DNA from: Methanolinea mesophila
Lineage (GTDB): Archaea; Halobacteriota; Methanomicrobia; Methanomicrobiales; Methanospirillaceae
DNA: 64,000 nucleotides
Direction: 5' to 3'
NCBI RefSeq assembly: GCF_017873855.1
Contig: NZ_JAGGKR010000001.1
Coordinates: 744,001 to 808,000 of the forward strand
Position numbers and translations under genes: made by a program. How positions within the stretch are numbered: the stretch's first letter is position 1; each line of letters opens with the position of its first letter. The notes beneath the pieces are model-generated. The model had not been told where the DNA came from, did not search any database, and worked only from the letters and a program-made list of their open reading frames with translations. Positions 17,371 through 26,611 of this stretch are shown piece by piece.

Positions 17371-20300
17371 ATGCTTTCGAGAAAAATTTCCGGATTACTG
17401 ATCGCGCTCGCACTCTTTGCGCTGATCGGCCCGGCCGCGGCATTCGCCCTCACCGCTGAGGACGTGCATGCAGACGGCATCGGGGGTACCGCCACCATGA
17501 ACTTCCTCCTCGACGAGGCCCCGAACGGTCTCGCAGGGTTCAACATCACTGTTTCCCTCGCCGATCCCGATGTTGGCGAAATAATGAGCGTGAGTTACCC
17601 GGCCTGGGTATCCCAGCACGACAACGCAACGCTCCCGGCGGACAGCGCCTGGATCAAGACCGTCGATATGGGCTCGGGGGATTACGGGAACATCGGACCC
17701 GGTGCGACCGACATTCCCCTTGGGACCATCACCCTCCGGGGGGACGCCGAGGGGACCACCGGCGTGATCGTCACCATCAACCAGATGAGCGATGACGAGG
17801 GGTCGAACATGTTCCCCACCGTAACTCCCGGCACATTCACCGTTATCGTCCCGCCCGTCGCGGAATTTTCCGCGAACCAGACCAGCGGGGATGCGCCTCT
17901 AATCGTGCTCTTCACTGACGAATCCACCGGCGATCCCACCTCGTGGGCATGGAATTTCGGCGATTCGGAGACCTCTGACGAGCAGAACCCCGTTCATACC
18001 TACGCTGCGGCCGGGAACTATACGGTAACCCTTACGGCCAGCAACTCGGCGGGGAACGACGACGAAACAAAGACCGACTATATCACCGCAAATGTGGCAG
18101 TCCCTGCCCCGACAGCGGATTTCAACGCGGATCAGACCTCGGGCATCGCACCGCTCTCCGTGCAGTTTACCGATACTTCGACCGGTTCGCCCGACACCTG
18201 GTCCTGGAATTTCGGTGACTCGGCTACCTCGGAAGAACAGAACCCCACCCATATATTCACGGATGTCGGGACCTACACGGTTACCTTGACCGTGACGAAC
18301 GCAGGGGGAAGCGACACCGAGACGAAGACCTGGCTGATAAAGGCTACCACCGAAGACGGCCTCGTCCCGCTCGTGGCCCCGCGGCATATTTTCATCAATG
18401 TGGCGAATCCCGACGGGGTGAAGTACGACCTCGACGGAGCGCTCTACAGCGGACCGGCGGATACCTATTACATCAAGGCCGATGGCGGGGGGCTCAACGA
18501 GCTGGGACTCTCGCACACCAACGAGACCGCAGTCGCGAAAAGCCGGACGAACACCTCGCAGGGCTCGGGGGCATTCTACCTCACCAATACGGGAGGAAGA
18601 GGCTACGATGACGACCTCATCCTGTGCCTCGCGGTAAAAGGACCGATTGCCGATGACTTCAGCGTCAATCTCCGGTCGAGCGGGTACACCTGGACGCTTC
18701 CCACCGTGGTGAACGCCCTCCCCACCGATCCCTCGTACAATGCGGGGGGTATCGACCTCACTTTCCATAAAGAAGACTTCCAGTACGGGCCCCAGTCCTG
18801 GAAACCGGGCCCGGGAGACCTGTATACCCCCTCGCTCCCGTTATACGTGGGCGAGGACATCCACGACGAATCGAACGAGTTCTACCTGATGTTCATCGAT
18901 CTCGGGGTAGGGAACATGAACCCGGGGAAAGCGTGGCCCGCGGGAATCCTCCCTCTGGTGGATAACGGCGCCGCGAAGGTGGAGTACACCTTCAGCAACA
19001 TGGACACTATGGCGACGTTCAACGGCTATGGGTGGACCTACCTCGCGAACCAGGGCCAGGGGATCTCCTGGACGAACAGCATGGACCCCCCGAACTATAG
19101 CGAGTTCATCGTGACCGGTATCGTGGAGCAGGTGGAACCCCCTGTGGCAGCCTTCACGGCAAACGTCACTTCGGGGACCATTCCGTTCGCCGTGCAGTTC
19201 GCGGACCAGTCGACCGGGAATCCGACCTCCTGGGCCTGGGACTTCGGTGACTCCGGTACATCCGACGAGCAGGACCCCGTGCACACCTACACCGCTGCCG
19301 GCACGTACACTGTCTCCCTGACCGCAACGAACGACGGAGGATCGGACACGGCAACCGAGCCGGATTACATCACCTCGGGTTCAGGCCCGTCCATCGACAC
19401 CCTCTTCAACGGTACCGTGACCCTGGCATCAGACGGCACGTTCACGGTGGTACCATATCAAAACCTTACCAACACCTGTACGGTGAACAGCACCACTCCC
19501 CTCGGGGCACTCAATGCTGCGTCGCAGCTCGGTTCGGGATTCACCTACCTGGTGACCGATAAGAAATACTACGATTCCGGCATCCTGATGCTCGACGGCG
19601 TGGGGAGTTATCTCTATAACAAGACAGGAACGGTCACGAAGACCTGGATCTGCCAGGTCAACGGGGTGACCCTCGACGACTACACCTACCCGGCAACAGA
19701 CGGGCTGAACCTGAAGACACTCCAGAACGGGGACCAGGTCGATTACTACTACGGGATCAAACCGATCACCCCGGCGAACGCGACCGCTGCGGTGAAGATC
19801 ACGGTCCGGGCCGAGAGCGCCCCCGGAGACTGGTCGCTCACCATGCGGGGGAAGGTCACCCGGACCATCACCAGGGCAGACTTCGAGGATGCGCTCGCGT
19901 GCCTCCCGTCGGGACACAGCGTGACCTGGACGGATGCAAACGGGGCCGTCTGGGGCGGCATACCGCTCTGGACCCTGGTGGGAATGGTCGATGACATCGA
20001 GGGCGGAAGCCACTATACCTTCAACGACGCCCTCGCCGCGGAAGGCTACTCGGTGAAGGTCAAGGCGCCCGATTACAACACCAGCCTTTCCAGCGCCGAT
20101 ATCGCGAGAAACGACGGATATATAGTCGCAAACACCCTCAACGGGACCGCCCTGCCGGAGACCACCGATGCCGGGAAGCCCTGCTGGCCGCTCATGCTGA
20201 AGGGATCGGCGGTCTTTGGCGGGCAGCAGGTCGGCGGCATGAACGAGATCGAGCTCGTCGGGCTGCCCGAACCGCCCGCAGGGTGGACGCTTTCCATGGA

Positions 20301-23115
20301 GGGTGACGTCACCGATGTCATTACCCAGGAGTATTTCGAGCAGGCGATCGCCTGCCACCATAACGTCACCTACACCGACGCTGCCGGAGCGGTATGGACC
20401 GGTGTCCCGCTCTGGGACCTTGTGGGGAGCGTGGACGACATTGAGACCACGAACCACTGGACATTCAACGACACCAGGGCGACGGACGGCTACACCGTCA
20501 GGGTCATCGCCGGCGACGGGTACAACCGTACCTTCGCGAGCGCCGACGTCAGCCACAACAACGGATTCATCGTGGCGAATACCCTCAACGGCACCGCTCT
20601 TACCGGCACCTCCGCACCCCTGAAGATCGTGGGACCTGCGACCACCTCAGGCGGACAGCGGGTAGGGAACATCGCGACCATCCGGTTGGAGGGACTGCCT
20701 TCCTATCCTGCGGGAGAGTACAACCTCACCCTGAAGGGGAAGATCGGCGACGTCATCAACCAGCCCGAGCTCGAAACATGGATCGCCCAGTATGGCGTGG
20801 ACTACACTGACCCGAACGGGGCCGAGTACCACGGGATCCCCCTTTGGATGCTCATGGGATGGGTCGACGACCGTATCCCCACCGGTGCGTCCGGGTTCAA
20901 TGACCTTGCCGCTGCGGCCGGCTACAAGGTGATTGTCAAGGCCGGAGACGGTTATTCGAAGGAATTCACCAGCGGTGCGATCGGCAAGGACGACCGGTTC
21001 ATCGTTGCGAACACCCTGAACGGCACTGCGCTGCCCCAGGACGGCTCGCACCCGCCGTGGCCCCTTCGCCTGGTCGGAGGGGGAGCGACCGGGTCGAACA
21101 GCGTAGGGAACATCGCCGAGATCGAACTCACCGATTTCCAGACCCCGGTTGAGGCTCCCCCGCTCCATATCGTCAAATATGCGGCCGACGGGGTCACCGT
21201 CGTGAACGAGACCACCGTCACCCGGGAATGGATGGAACAGAACCTCGCGGTGGTCGGAGACGGTACGACCGTCTACCGGTTCGAGGCCATCACCAGCAAT
21301 ACCTCGAATATCTGGGATCCCGAGGAGACGTATCCCGGCGGGTACAAGATTGCGAACGCCGTGAAAGGCAGCCGTGTCCGGGATCTCTGCGAGCTGGTCG
21401 GCGGAATGGGCTCCGGCACCGATATCAAGTTCATCGCGAGCGACGGGTACGAGACCACGCTCCCCTACTCGTCGATCTACACCGACCCCGCCGTCCAGGA
21501 ACGCCAGGGAGACGCCATACTGGCCTGGTATGCGGACGGTAACTACGTACCGGCATACGTGGACGGGATGCGGCTCTTCTTCACGCCCGGCGGCGACCAC
21601 GTCTACGGGCAGTGGGACATGCACGAGACGCTCCCCTCTACCTACTGGCACTATTATTACGACCAGGGGACGCAGTTCCCGTCATGTGCCGGGCTCTCGG
21701 CCAAGCTGATCACCACCATCAACATCTACTCGGAGCCTTCCGCCGACTGGACCCTCGTGCTCGACGGGACCCGGGTCGGAGGGCTCAACTACACCGTGAG
21801 TAAGAACTACTTCGAACAGGCCCTCGCCTGCCAGTTCGGTTCGAACCACTCCGCAACATACACCGACAGCAGCGGTCGCATCTGGGAAGGGATGCCGCTC
21901 TGGTTCCTGTGCGGGTTCGTGGACGATGCCGATCAGCACTCGAGCAACTCCTATAACGACACGCTCGCGCTCGCGGGCTACAACATCACGGTATCTGACA
22001 GCACCGGGTACTCCGCGACTTTCGACAGCAGGTACACCATCAGGACTACGAATTACCTCATGGCCAACACCCTGAACGGGTCCCTGATAGCGGAGACCGA
22101 CTCCAGCTGGCCGCTCCGGCTGGTCGGCGCAAACGTCACCGGGTCGAAATCGGTGAGGAACGTGGCCTCCGTGGTGCTGTCCCCGATTGCGGCGGAAGTA
22201 CCCACGGGCCCGACGATATCGGTGGTCCCGGCGTCAAACAGCACCGCTGTTGACGGCGTCGCAGAGTACCGGATAATCATCAACACCCTCCCTGAGGGCC
22301 TGTCCGGGTACGACCTGGTCGTCTCGCTGGGGAACACCAGCGTCGCGGATATCGTCGGGGTGAGTTATCCGGCCTGGGGATCCATGAGTAACACCGGGAC
22401 GCTCCCCGGAGATTCGGTGAGGATAAGTTGTGTCGATGTCGACCGGCTAGTCCAGGACGGCGCCGCGAACCAGGTGCTGGCAACCGTTTCGATCGCGGGG
22501 ACGGTCCCTGGCACGAGCGAAATCCTGCTGAGCGAGGTCCACATGGACGATGATGACGGGGCAGTGATGACGCCGGACCTCGTGAACGGGCAGGTAAGTA
22601 CCTTCAGCGAGCTCGCTGCCGGGTTCTCGGCGAACACCACCTCCGGGACAGTTTCGCCGCTCGGGCCTTTCACCGTCGCATTCACCGACGAATCGACCGG
22701 AAGCCCGCTGCCTACCTCCTTCGCCTGGACCTTCGGTGACGGGAACACCTCGTCCGATGAGAACCCGGTCACCCGCTACTTCCAGCCGGGCCTGTATACG
22801 GTAAGCCTCACCGTCTCCAACGCGTATACCTCCGACGCACTGACCGTGCCCGATTACATCGCGGTCACCCGGTACGTGAAGCCCTTCCCGGGATACGCCA
22901 ACCCGCCGCTCGACCCGGACACGGACTACTTCTTCGAGGACATCAACGGGAACGGAAGGCTCGACTACGATGACGTGGTCGTCTTCTACCAGAACATGCA
23001 GTGGATCCGGGACCAGGCCGACGTAGGGATCCTGCCCTATGACTTCAACGGGAACGGGAGGATCGATTACGACGACGTGGTCCTCCTGTACTGGGAAGTC
23101 CTGGAGAGCCCGTAA
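17371..23115 (+). CDS. Giant cohesin, PKD, Moco-fold-like and dockerin scaffold
   Basis: This is a 1914-residue secreted protein. Approximate modules: signal 1-25; cohesin-like 26-155; PKD 160-236; PKD 249-325; unassigned beta-rich 330-586; PKD 590-670; DUF4430-like 674-800; three compact PF00174-like domains 820-965, 971-1110 and 1116-1257; one long Moco-fold-like domain 1263-1455; a fifth compact domain 1460-1607; second cohesin-like 1611-1745; PKD 1749-1833; dockerin 1838-1914. Cohesin marks are APNGLAGFNITVSL and LPEGLSGYDLVVSL, each followed by SYPAW. Dockerin loops are DINGNGRLDYDD and DFNGNGRIDYDD. PF00174-like marks are GIPLW, GYIVANTLNGTALP and VGGMNEIEL. Having both cohesins and a dockerin makes it a candidate adaptor scaffoldin. 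No anchor is seen. Confidence 0.87.
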   Translation: MLSRKISGLLIALALFALIGPAAAFALTAEDVHADGIGGTATMNFLLDEAPNGLAGFNITVSLADPDVGEIMSVSYPAWVSQHDNATLPADSAWIKTVDMGSGDYGNIGPGATDIPLGTITLRGDAEGTTGVIVTINQMSDDEGSNMFPTVTPGTFTVIVPPVAEFSANQTSGDAPLIVLFTDESTGDPTSWAWNFGDSETSDEQNPVHTYAAAGNYTVTLTASNSAGNDDETKTDYITANVAVPAPTADFNADQTSGIAPLSVQFTDTSTGSPDTWSWNFGDSATSEEQNPTHIFTDVGTYTVTLTVTNAGGSDTETKTWLIKATTEDGLVPLVAPRHIFINVANPDGVKYDLDGALYSGPADTYYIKADGGGLNELGLSHTNETAVAKSRTNTSQGSGAFYLTNTGGRGYDDDLILCLAVKGPIADDFSVNLRSSGYTWTLPTVVNALPTDPSYNAGGIDLTFHKEDFQYGPQSWKPGPGDLYTPSLPLYVGEDIHDESNEFYLMFIDLGVGNMNPGKAWPAGILPLVDNGAAKVEYTFSNMDTMATFNGYGWTYLANQGQGISWTNSMDPPNYSEFIVTGIVEQVEPPVAAFTANVTSGTIPFAVQFADQSTGNPTSWAWDFGDSGTSDEQDPVHTYTAAGTYTVSLTATNDGGSDTATEPDYITSGSGPSIDTLFNGTVTLASDGTFTVVPYQNLTNTCTVNSTTPLGALNAASQLGSGFTYLVTDKKYYDSGILMLDGVGSYLYNKTGTVTKTWICQVNGVTLDDYTYPATDGLNLKTLQNGDQVDYYYGIKPITPANATAAVKITVRAESAPGDWSLTMRGKVTRTITRADFEDALACLPSGHSVTWTDANGAVWGGIPLWTLVGMVDDIEGGSHYTFNDALAAEGYSVKVKAPDYNTSLSSADIARNDGYIVANTLNGTALPETTDAGKPCWPLMLKGSAVFGGQQVGGMNEIELVGLPEPPAGWTLSMEGDVTDVITQEYFEQAIACHHNVTYTDAAGAVWTGVPLWDLVGSVDDIETTNHWTFNDTRATDGYTVRVIAGDGYNRTFASADVSHNNGFIVANTLNGTALTGTSAPLKIVGPATTSGGQRVGNIATIRLEGLPSYPAGEYNLTLKGKIGDVINQPELETWIAQYGVDYTDPNGAEYHGIPLWMLMGWVDDRIPTGASGFNDLAAAAGYKVIVKAGDGYSKEFTSGAIGKDDRFIVANTLNGTALPQDGSHPPWPLRLVGGGATGSNSVGNIAEIELTDFQTPVEAPPLHIVKYAADGVTVVNETTVTREWMEQNLAVVGDGTTVYRFEAITSNTSNIWDPEETYPGGYKIANAVKGSRVRDLCELVGGMGSGTDIKFIASDGYETTLPYSSIYTDPAVQERQGDAILAWYADGNYVPAYVDGMRLFFTPGGDHVYGQWDMHETLPSTYWHYYYDQGTQFPSCAGLSAKLITTINIYSEPSADWTLVLDGTRVGGLNYTVSKNYFEQALACQFGSNHSATYTDSSGRIWEGMPLWFLCGFVDDADQHSSNSYNDTLALAGYNITVSDSTGYSATFDSRYTIRTTNYLMANTLNGSLIAETDSSWPLRLVGANVTGSKSVRNVASVVLSPIAAEVPTGPTISVVPASNSTAVDGVAEYRIIINTLPEGLSGYDLVVSLGNTSVADIVGVSYPAWGSMSNTGTLPGDSVRISCVDVDRLVQDGAANQVLATVSIAGTVPGTSEILLSEVHMDDDDGAVMTPDLVNGQVSTFSELAAGFSANTTSGTVSPLGPFTVAFTDESTGSPLPTSFAWTFGDGNTSSDENPVTRYFQPGLYTVSLTVSNAYTSDALTVPDYIAVTRYVKPFPGYANPPLDPDTDYFFEDINGNGRLDYDDVVVFYQNMQWIRDQADVGILPYDFNGNGRIDYDDVVLLYWEVLESP

Positions 23116-23140
23116 TTATGAAGGACGGCGGGGCCACCCC

Positions 23141-23149
23141 TTTTTTTTT
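23141..23149 (+). terminator. Nine-T terminator after the giant gene
   Basis: A run of nine T residues follows a GC-rich stretch 25 bp after the giant gene's stop. It suggests that the dockerin-scaffold transcript ends here and that the anchored cohesin gene has its own promoter. Confidence 0.65.
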
Positions 23150-23176
23150 CGTGATACCACCTGAAGGGAGGGTGAC

Positions 23177-23335
23177 ATGAGATCGCTTGGGAGGAGCCGC
23201 GCCCATCTTCGCCTCGGTCCCGGGTTCATCCCCGGGTCGTCAAGAGCATATGCACAACCGTTTCGTCAGGTCCATCTCCCCCCGGGCAGATACCTGATCA
23301 GGAGATCAGCGAACTTCCAGAGAACAGGAGAGTGA
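23177..23335 (+). CDS. Possible 52-residue basic small protein
   Basis: An ATG follows a good ribosome site (GGGAGGGTGAC) and the frame is open for 52 codons, ending 10 bp before the cohesin gene. The product is very basic and Arg-rich with no membrane segment and no family I recognise. Arg-rich composition is also expected from random GC-rich sequence, so the ribosome site is the main support. Confidence 0.3.
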   Translation: MRSLGRSRAHLRLGPGFIPGSSRAYAQPFRQVHLPPGRYLIRRSANFQRTGE

Positions 23336-23345
23336 AAATAGAATC

Positions 23346-24155
23346 ATGAAGTCCAGTTCAGCTATCGTCGTGCTGGTACTCCTCGCCGCGGGGATTATCG
23401 CGAGTTGTTCGGCGGCACCGGCACTGAGTTTTCAGCCGGGGAGCGTCTCGATCGTGAGCGGGGGCGTCTCGACCCTCAACCTTACCCTGAACGAGGCCCC
23501 CGAAGGTCTCGCGGGATACGACTGCGTGGTCAGGATCACAAACCCCGGTACGGGGGTAATATCAAGCGTCCAATATCCCGCATGGGCGGTGATGCATAAC
23601 ACCACCGCCCTCGTTGACGGCGGACTGCGAATCAGCGGAACAGACATCGATCTAGAGATAGATCCCGGCGCCACAGACATCGTGCTCGCAACCCTCACGG
23701 TCCGGGGTATTTCCGCGGGCTCTTCAGCAGTTACCGTGAGTTCGGTGAATATGGATGCCGACGGAGGAGGAATGATCACTCCCTCTCTCGGTTCCGCGAC
23801 GCTCACCGTGACCGGGACGGGCGGTACTTCCGGCGGTGGTGGCGGCGGAGGAGGAGGGTCGTATTATCCGTCCACTACCACCCAGGCGACCGCCACGCCC
23901 ACTGTTGCCGCCACGATCACCACGGAACCCACGACCGTCCCTGCGACCCCCCGCGAGACTGTCACTACCGTTTCTGAAGAGACTCCTGTCGACGGCCTGC
24001 TCTCTGTGCCGGATACGCCGGTAGTCCCCGGCCCCGATGCCACGGAGAATCCCCAAGGGTTTCCCTGGGCTTGGATCGTTGCAGCGATAGTTATCATCGC
24101 AGCAGCCAACCTCGTCGCGGTCGGTATTATGAAGTTCCGGCAGAAACGGGAGTAA
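23346..24155 (+). CDS. Membrane-anchored single-cohesin protein
   Basis: This 269-residue protein has a signal peptide (about 1-24) and one cohesin-like module (about 25-158). The module aligns by eye with both cohesins of the giant protein: APEGLAGYDCVVRI, VQYPAW, DPGATDIVLATLTVRG and MDADGGGMITPSL. A run of nine glycines, a Thr/Pro-rich stalk (about 178-220), one membrane helix (about 240-262) and a basic tail FRQKRE follow. This is the expected form of a cell-surface anchor that holds a dockerin-bearing partner. Partners in the window are the giant scaffold and the 387-residue protein. Binding itself is inferred. Confidence 0.87.
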   Translation: MKSSSAIVVLVLLAAGIIASCSAAPALSFQPGSVSIVSGGVSTLNLTLNEAPEGLAGYDCVVRITNPGTGVISSVQYPAWAVMHNTTALVDGGLRISGTDIDLEIDPGATDIVLATLTVRGISAGSSAVTVSSVNMDADGGGMITPSLGSATLTVTGTGGTSGGGGGGGGGSYYPSTTTQATATPTVAATITTEPTTVPATPRETVTTVSEETPVDGLLSVPDTPVVPGPDATENPQGFPWAWIVAAIVIIAAANLVAVGIMKFRQKRE

Positions 24156-24163
24156 TTTTTTTT
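24156..24163 (+). terminator. Eight-T terminator after the anchored cohesin gene
   Basis: Eight T residues follow the stop codon directly, a typical archaeal termination signal. Confidence 0.6.
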
Positions 24164-24280
24164 CCTGCTCCGCCACTACCTTTTTTACCTTCACCGATTG
24201 CCCGTCCGCCCCGCAATACCCACCTGCACGGAGAGAATGATTTTATTCCCGGCCCCCAACAGGTCTTATAGGTATTATCC

Positions 24281-24634
24281 ATGAACTTCCGGACATTCTC
24301 TATCGGGCTCATCCTCCTTGCGCTCCTCCTCCCCGGAGCCGTTTCCGCGGCACTTCCGGCCACCTTCGACAGCCGGATCCTGATCCCCCCGGGCCGTCTT
24401 GCGGGATTCGGGACGAACAACCTCACCGCGATCGGGGCCGGACACGACCAGGGGTTGAGTACGGGTGAAACGATGACCTGTACTGAAGTGAGGGGACGGA
24501 CCCTCTGCTATTACTATCACCGGAACCCCGCCGGACCCGGGGCCCCCGTGTCGATGGTCTCCCAGTCGGACGTCCCCGATAATATGCTCGCGCTCTTAAC
24601 GGCGCTCAAAGGAGCCGGTAACAGCCCTTCGTGA
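24281..24634 (+). CDS. Small exported protein of unknown function
   Basis: This 117-residue protein has a strong signal peptide (about 1-23, ending GAVSA). The mature part of about 94 residues has two cysteines (in TCTEV and TLCYYYH) that could form a disulfide, a YYYH stretch and no membrane segment. I do not recognise a family. It stands alone between the cohesin gene and the ABC exporter and has its own short upstream region. Confidence 0.65.
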   Translation: MNFRTFSIGLILLALLLPGAVSAALPATFDSRILIPPGRLAGFGTNNLTAIGAGHDQGLSTGETMTCTEVRGRTLCYYYHRNPAGPGAPVSMVSQSDVPDNMLALLTALKGAGNSPS

Positions 24635-24740
24635 CCATCCGGCAGCACCTTGAGAGAGGACCGATACGGGTCGTATCCCTTTTTTCCTGAGTTCAACTCC
24701 AATACCGAAGCGGAGGTCGTGGCCCGTTCGCTCTCCGGTT

Positions 24741-24771
24741 TATTTTAAATACCACACCTTCCATGAGGTGT
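24741..24771 (+). promoter_or_regulatory. TATA-like box with palindromic operator candidate
   Basis: TATTTTAAAT at 24741-24750 is a good archaeal TATA-like box. Immediately downstream is the inverted repeat ACACCT-N6-AGGTGT (24754-24759 and 24766-24771), which would cover the transcription start. A repressor binding here would block the ABC exporter operon. The cognate regulator is not identified. Confidence 0.5.
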
Positions 24772-24774
24772 AGT

Positions 24775-24843
24775 ATGCACGCGGTTGTCTCTTTTCATAA
24801 ATCCGTCCCGATGATCCCCCGGACCACGGCGAAAGGAGCCTGA
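24775..24843 (+). CDS. Possible 22-residue leader peptide
   Basis: An ATG right after the palindrome opens a 22-codon frame whose stop lies 4 bp before the exporter ATG. The exporter's own ribosome site (AAAGGAG, 24832-24838) is inside it, so leader translation could influence exporter translation. No ribosome site is visible for the leader itself, unless the transcript is nearly leaderless. Confidence 0.25.
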   Translation: MHAVVSFHKSVPMIPRTTAKGA

Positions 24844-24847
24844 TACC

Positions 24848-26611
24848 ATGCCTCTCCTGCCGAACCTCAGGCGGCTCATGGTGATTTACAAGGGGAACTG
24901 GCGGTGGATCGTCCTTTCCCAGGTCTTTGTGCTCCTCGGGGCCCTGTTCATGCTCCTCATCCCGGTACAGGTGGCATCGCTGTTAAACGACGGCGTCCTT
25001 GCCGGAAACGTCGAGAAGGTGATCGACAGCGCCCTCAACATGATATTGTTCGCCCTCCTCGCGGGGGCGTTCTCACTCGCAAACCTCTACGTTGCGGCAC
25101 GGGTGGGAGAAGGAACCGCACATTACCTGAGAAAACAGGTATATGAGAAGGTCCAGACCTTCTCGTTCGGAAACCTCGACCGGTATCCGGTGGGAGAACT
25201 CCTGGTCCGGTTGACCAACGACATCTACCAGATCAACATGGCGGCGAACTACGCCACCCGGTACGTGCTCTATGCCCCGTTCATGATCCTGGTGGCCCTG
25301 GTATTCGTATACGCCGGCAGCCCCGACCTGGTCTGGATATTCGTCCTGGTGATCGTGGTCACCGCGATCCTCTTCTCCGCCATCTCCATGATTCTCCAGA
25401 AACAGTTCAGGAACCGTCAGCAGAACCTGGACAAGGTCAATAACGTCCTTCAGGAGGACTTCGCGGGCGTAAGGGTGGTAAAAGCGTTTGTCCGGCAGGA
25501 CTACGAGAACGCGAGGTTCGCAGAGGTCAACGAGCAGTTCCGGAAGGCATCCGTCTCCCCCCTGCACACCAACGCGTTCATGCTCCCCTCCATATTCCTT
25601 ATCCTCGGGGTCTCCAACGCACTGGTGATCTGGTTCGGGGGGCTCGAGGTCATCGCCGGGACCATAGACGTCGGCCAGATCGTGGCCTTTACCCAGTATT
25701 TCTTCTTCATCCTCGCCCAGCTGTGGATCCTTTCGTTCGTGCTCCCCCAGATCATCGCCGCGGAAGCCTCTGCGGGACGTCTGGCGTTGCTCGTCGACAC
25801 GCCTCCTGCGGTCCTCGACGCCCCGGGTGCACAAGACCTGGACCCCGCAGGGGTGAAGGGGAAGATCTCCTTCGAAGACGTATCGTTCTCCTACGACGGG
25901 CCCGGAGGGAAGGAATCGGTGAAGAACATCTCCTTCGTGGCGGAGCCCGGCCAGACGGTGGCGTTCCTCGGCGCGACCGGCTCCGGGAAGTCCACCATCG
26001 TGAACCTGATCCCCCGGTTCTACGACGTGACCCGGGGAAGGATCACCATCGACGGGGTCGACGTGCGGGAGGTCTCGCAGGACAGCCTCCGCAGGGTCGT
26101 GGACATTGCGTTGCAGGAAGCGGTCCTCTTCTCGGGGTCCATCCACGAGAACATCGCGTTCGGAGACCCCGACCTGCCCTTCGACCGGGTGGTGGAGGCT
26201 GCGAAGGTGGCGGACGCAGACGGTTTCGTCTCGGCGATCCCCGAAGACTACGAGTCCAGGGTGGCCCGCAGGGGGGCGAACTTCTCCGGCGGGCAGCGGC
26301 AGCGGCTCTCCATCGCCCGGGCGGTCGCTCCCCGCCCCCGGGTCCTGATCCTCGACGACAGCACCAGCGCGGTGGACGTGGCGACCGAGGCCCGCATCCA
26401 GGGTGCGATGAACACGATGCTTGCGGGGACCACCACGTTCATCGTGGCCCAGCGGATCAGCACCGTGCTCCTCGCGGATACTATCCTCCTCCTCGACCAG
26501 GGAGAGATCGTCGACCGGGGCAGCCACAGGGAACTGATGGAGAAGAGCCCCCTCTACCGGGAGATCTTCGAGTCGCAGCTCGGGGGCATCTCGAGGGAGG
26601 AGATCTCATGA
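24848..26611 (+). CDS. ABC exporter half-transporter, degenerate ATP site
   Basis: This 587-residue half-transporter has an N-terminal six-helix membrane domain (about 1-310) and a C-terminal ATPase. Walker A is GATGSGKST and the signature is FSGGQRQR. The Walker B end reads LILDDSTSA, with Asp replacing the catalytic Glu, and the H-loop reads IVAQRIST, with Gln replacing His. These changes mark the non-catalytic half of heterodimeric exporters such as TM287/288-type pairs. It overlaps the partner gene by 4 bp. Substrates of this class are drugs, lipids or peptides and cannot be inferred here. Confidence 0.93.
   Translation: MPLLPNLRRLMVIYKGNWRWIVLSQVFVLLGALFMLLIPVQVASLLNDGVLAGNVEKVIDSALNMILFALLAGAFSLANLYVAARVGEGTAHYLRKQVYEKVQTFSFGNLDRYPVGELLVRLTNDIYQINMAANYATRYVLYAPFMILVALVFVYAGSPDLVWIFVLVIVVTAILFSAISMILQKQFRNRQQNLDKVNNVLQEDFAGVRVVKAFVRQDYENARFAEVNEQFRKASVSPLHTNAFMLPSIFLILGVSNALVIWFGGLEVIAGTIDVGQIVAFTQYFFFILAQLWILSFVLPQIIAAEASAGRLALLVDTPPAVLDAPGAQDLDPAGVKGKISFEDVSFSYDGPGGKESVKNISFVAEPGQTVAFLGATGSGKSTIVNLIPRFYDVTRGRITIDGVDVREVSQDSLRRVVDIALQEAVLFSGSIHENIAFGDPDLPFDRVVEAAKVADADGFVSAIPEDYESRVARRGANFSGGQRQRLSIARAVAPRPRVLILDDSTSAVDVATEARIQGAMNTMLAGTTTFIVAQRISTVLLADTILLLDQGEIVDRGSHRELMEKSPLYREIFESQLGGISREEIS

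Noticed and set aside
4847-23115. Moco-fold-like proteins as active sulfite oxidase or nitrate reductase enzymes
   Set aside because: The molybdenum-ligand Cys-x-Gly-Asn motif is not visible in any copy, so enzyme names would be unsupported.
25723-26607. N-terminal extension of the second ABC half-transporter
   Set aside because: The extension overlaps the first half-transporter out of frame and is Arg/Gly-rich; the ATG at 26608 with a 4-bp overlap gives normal length.
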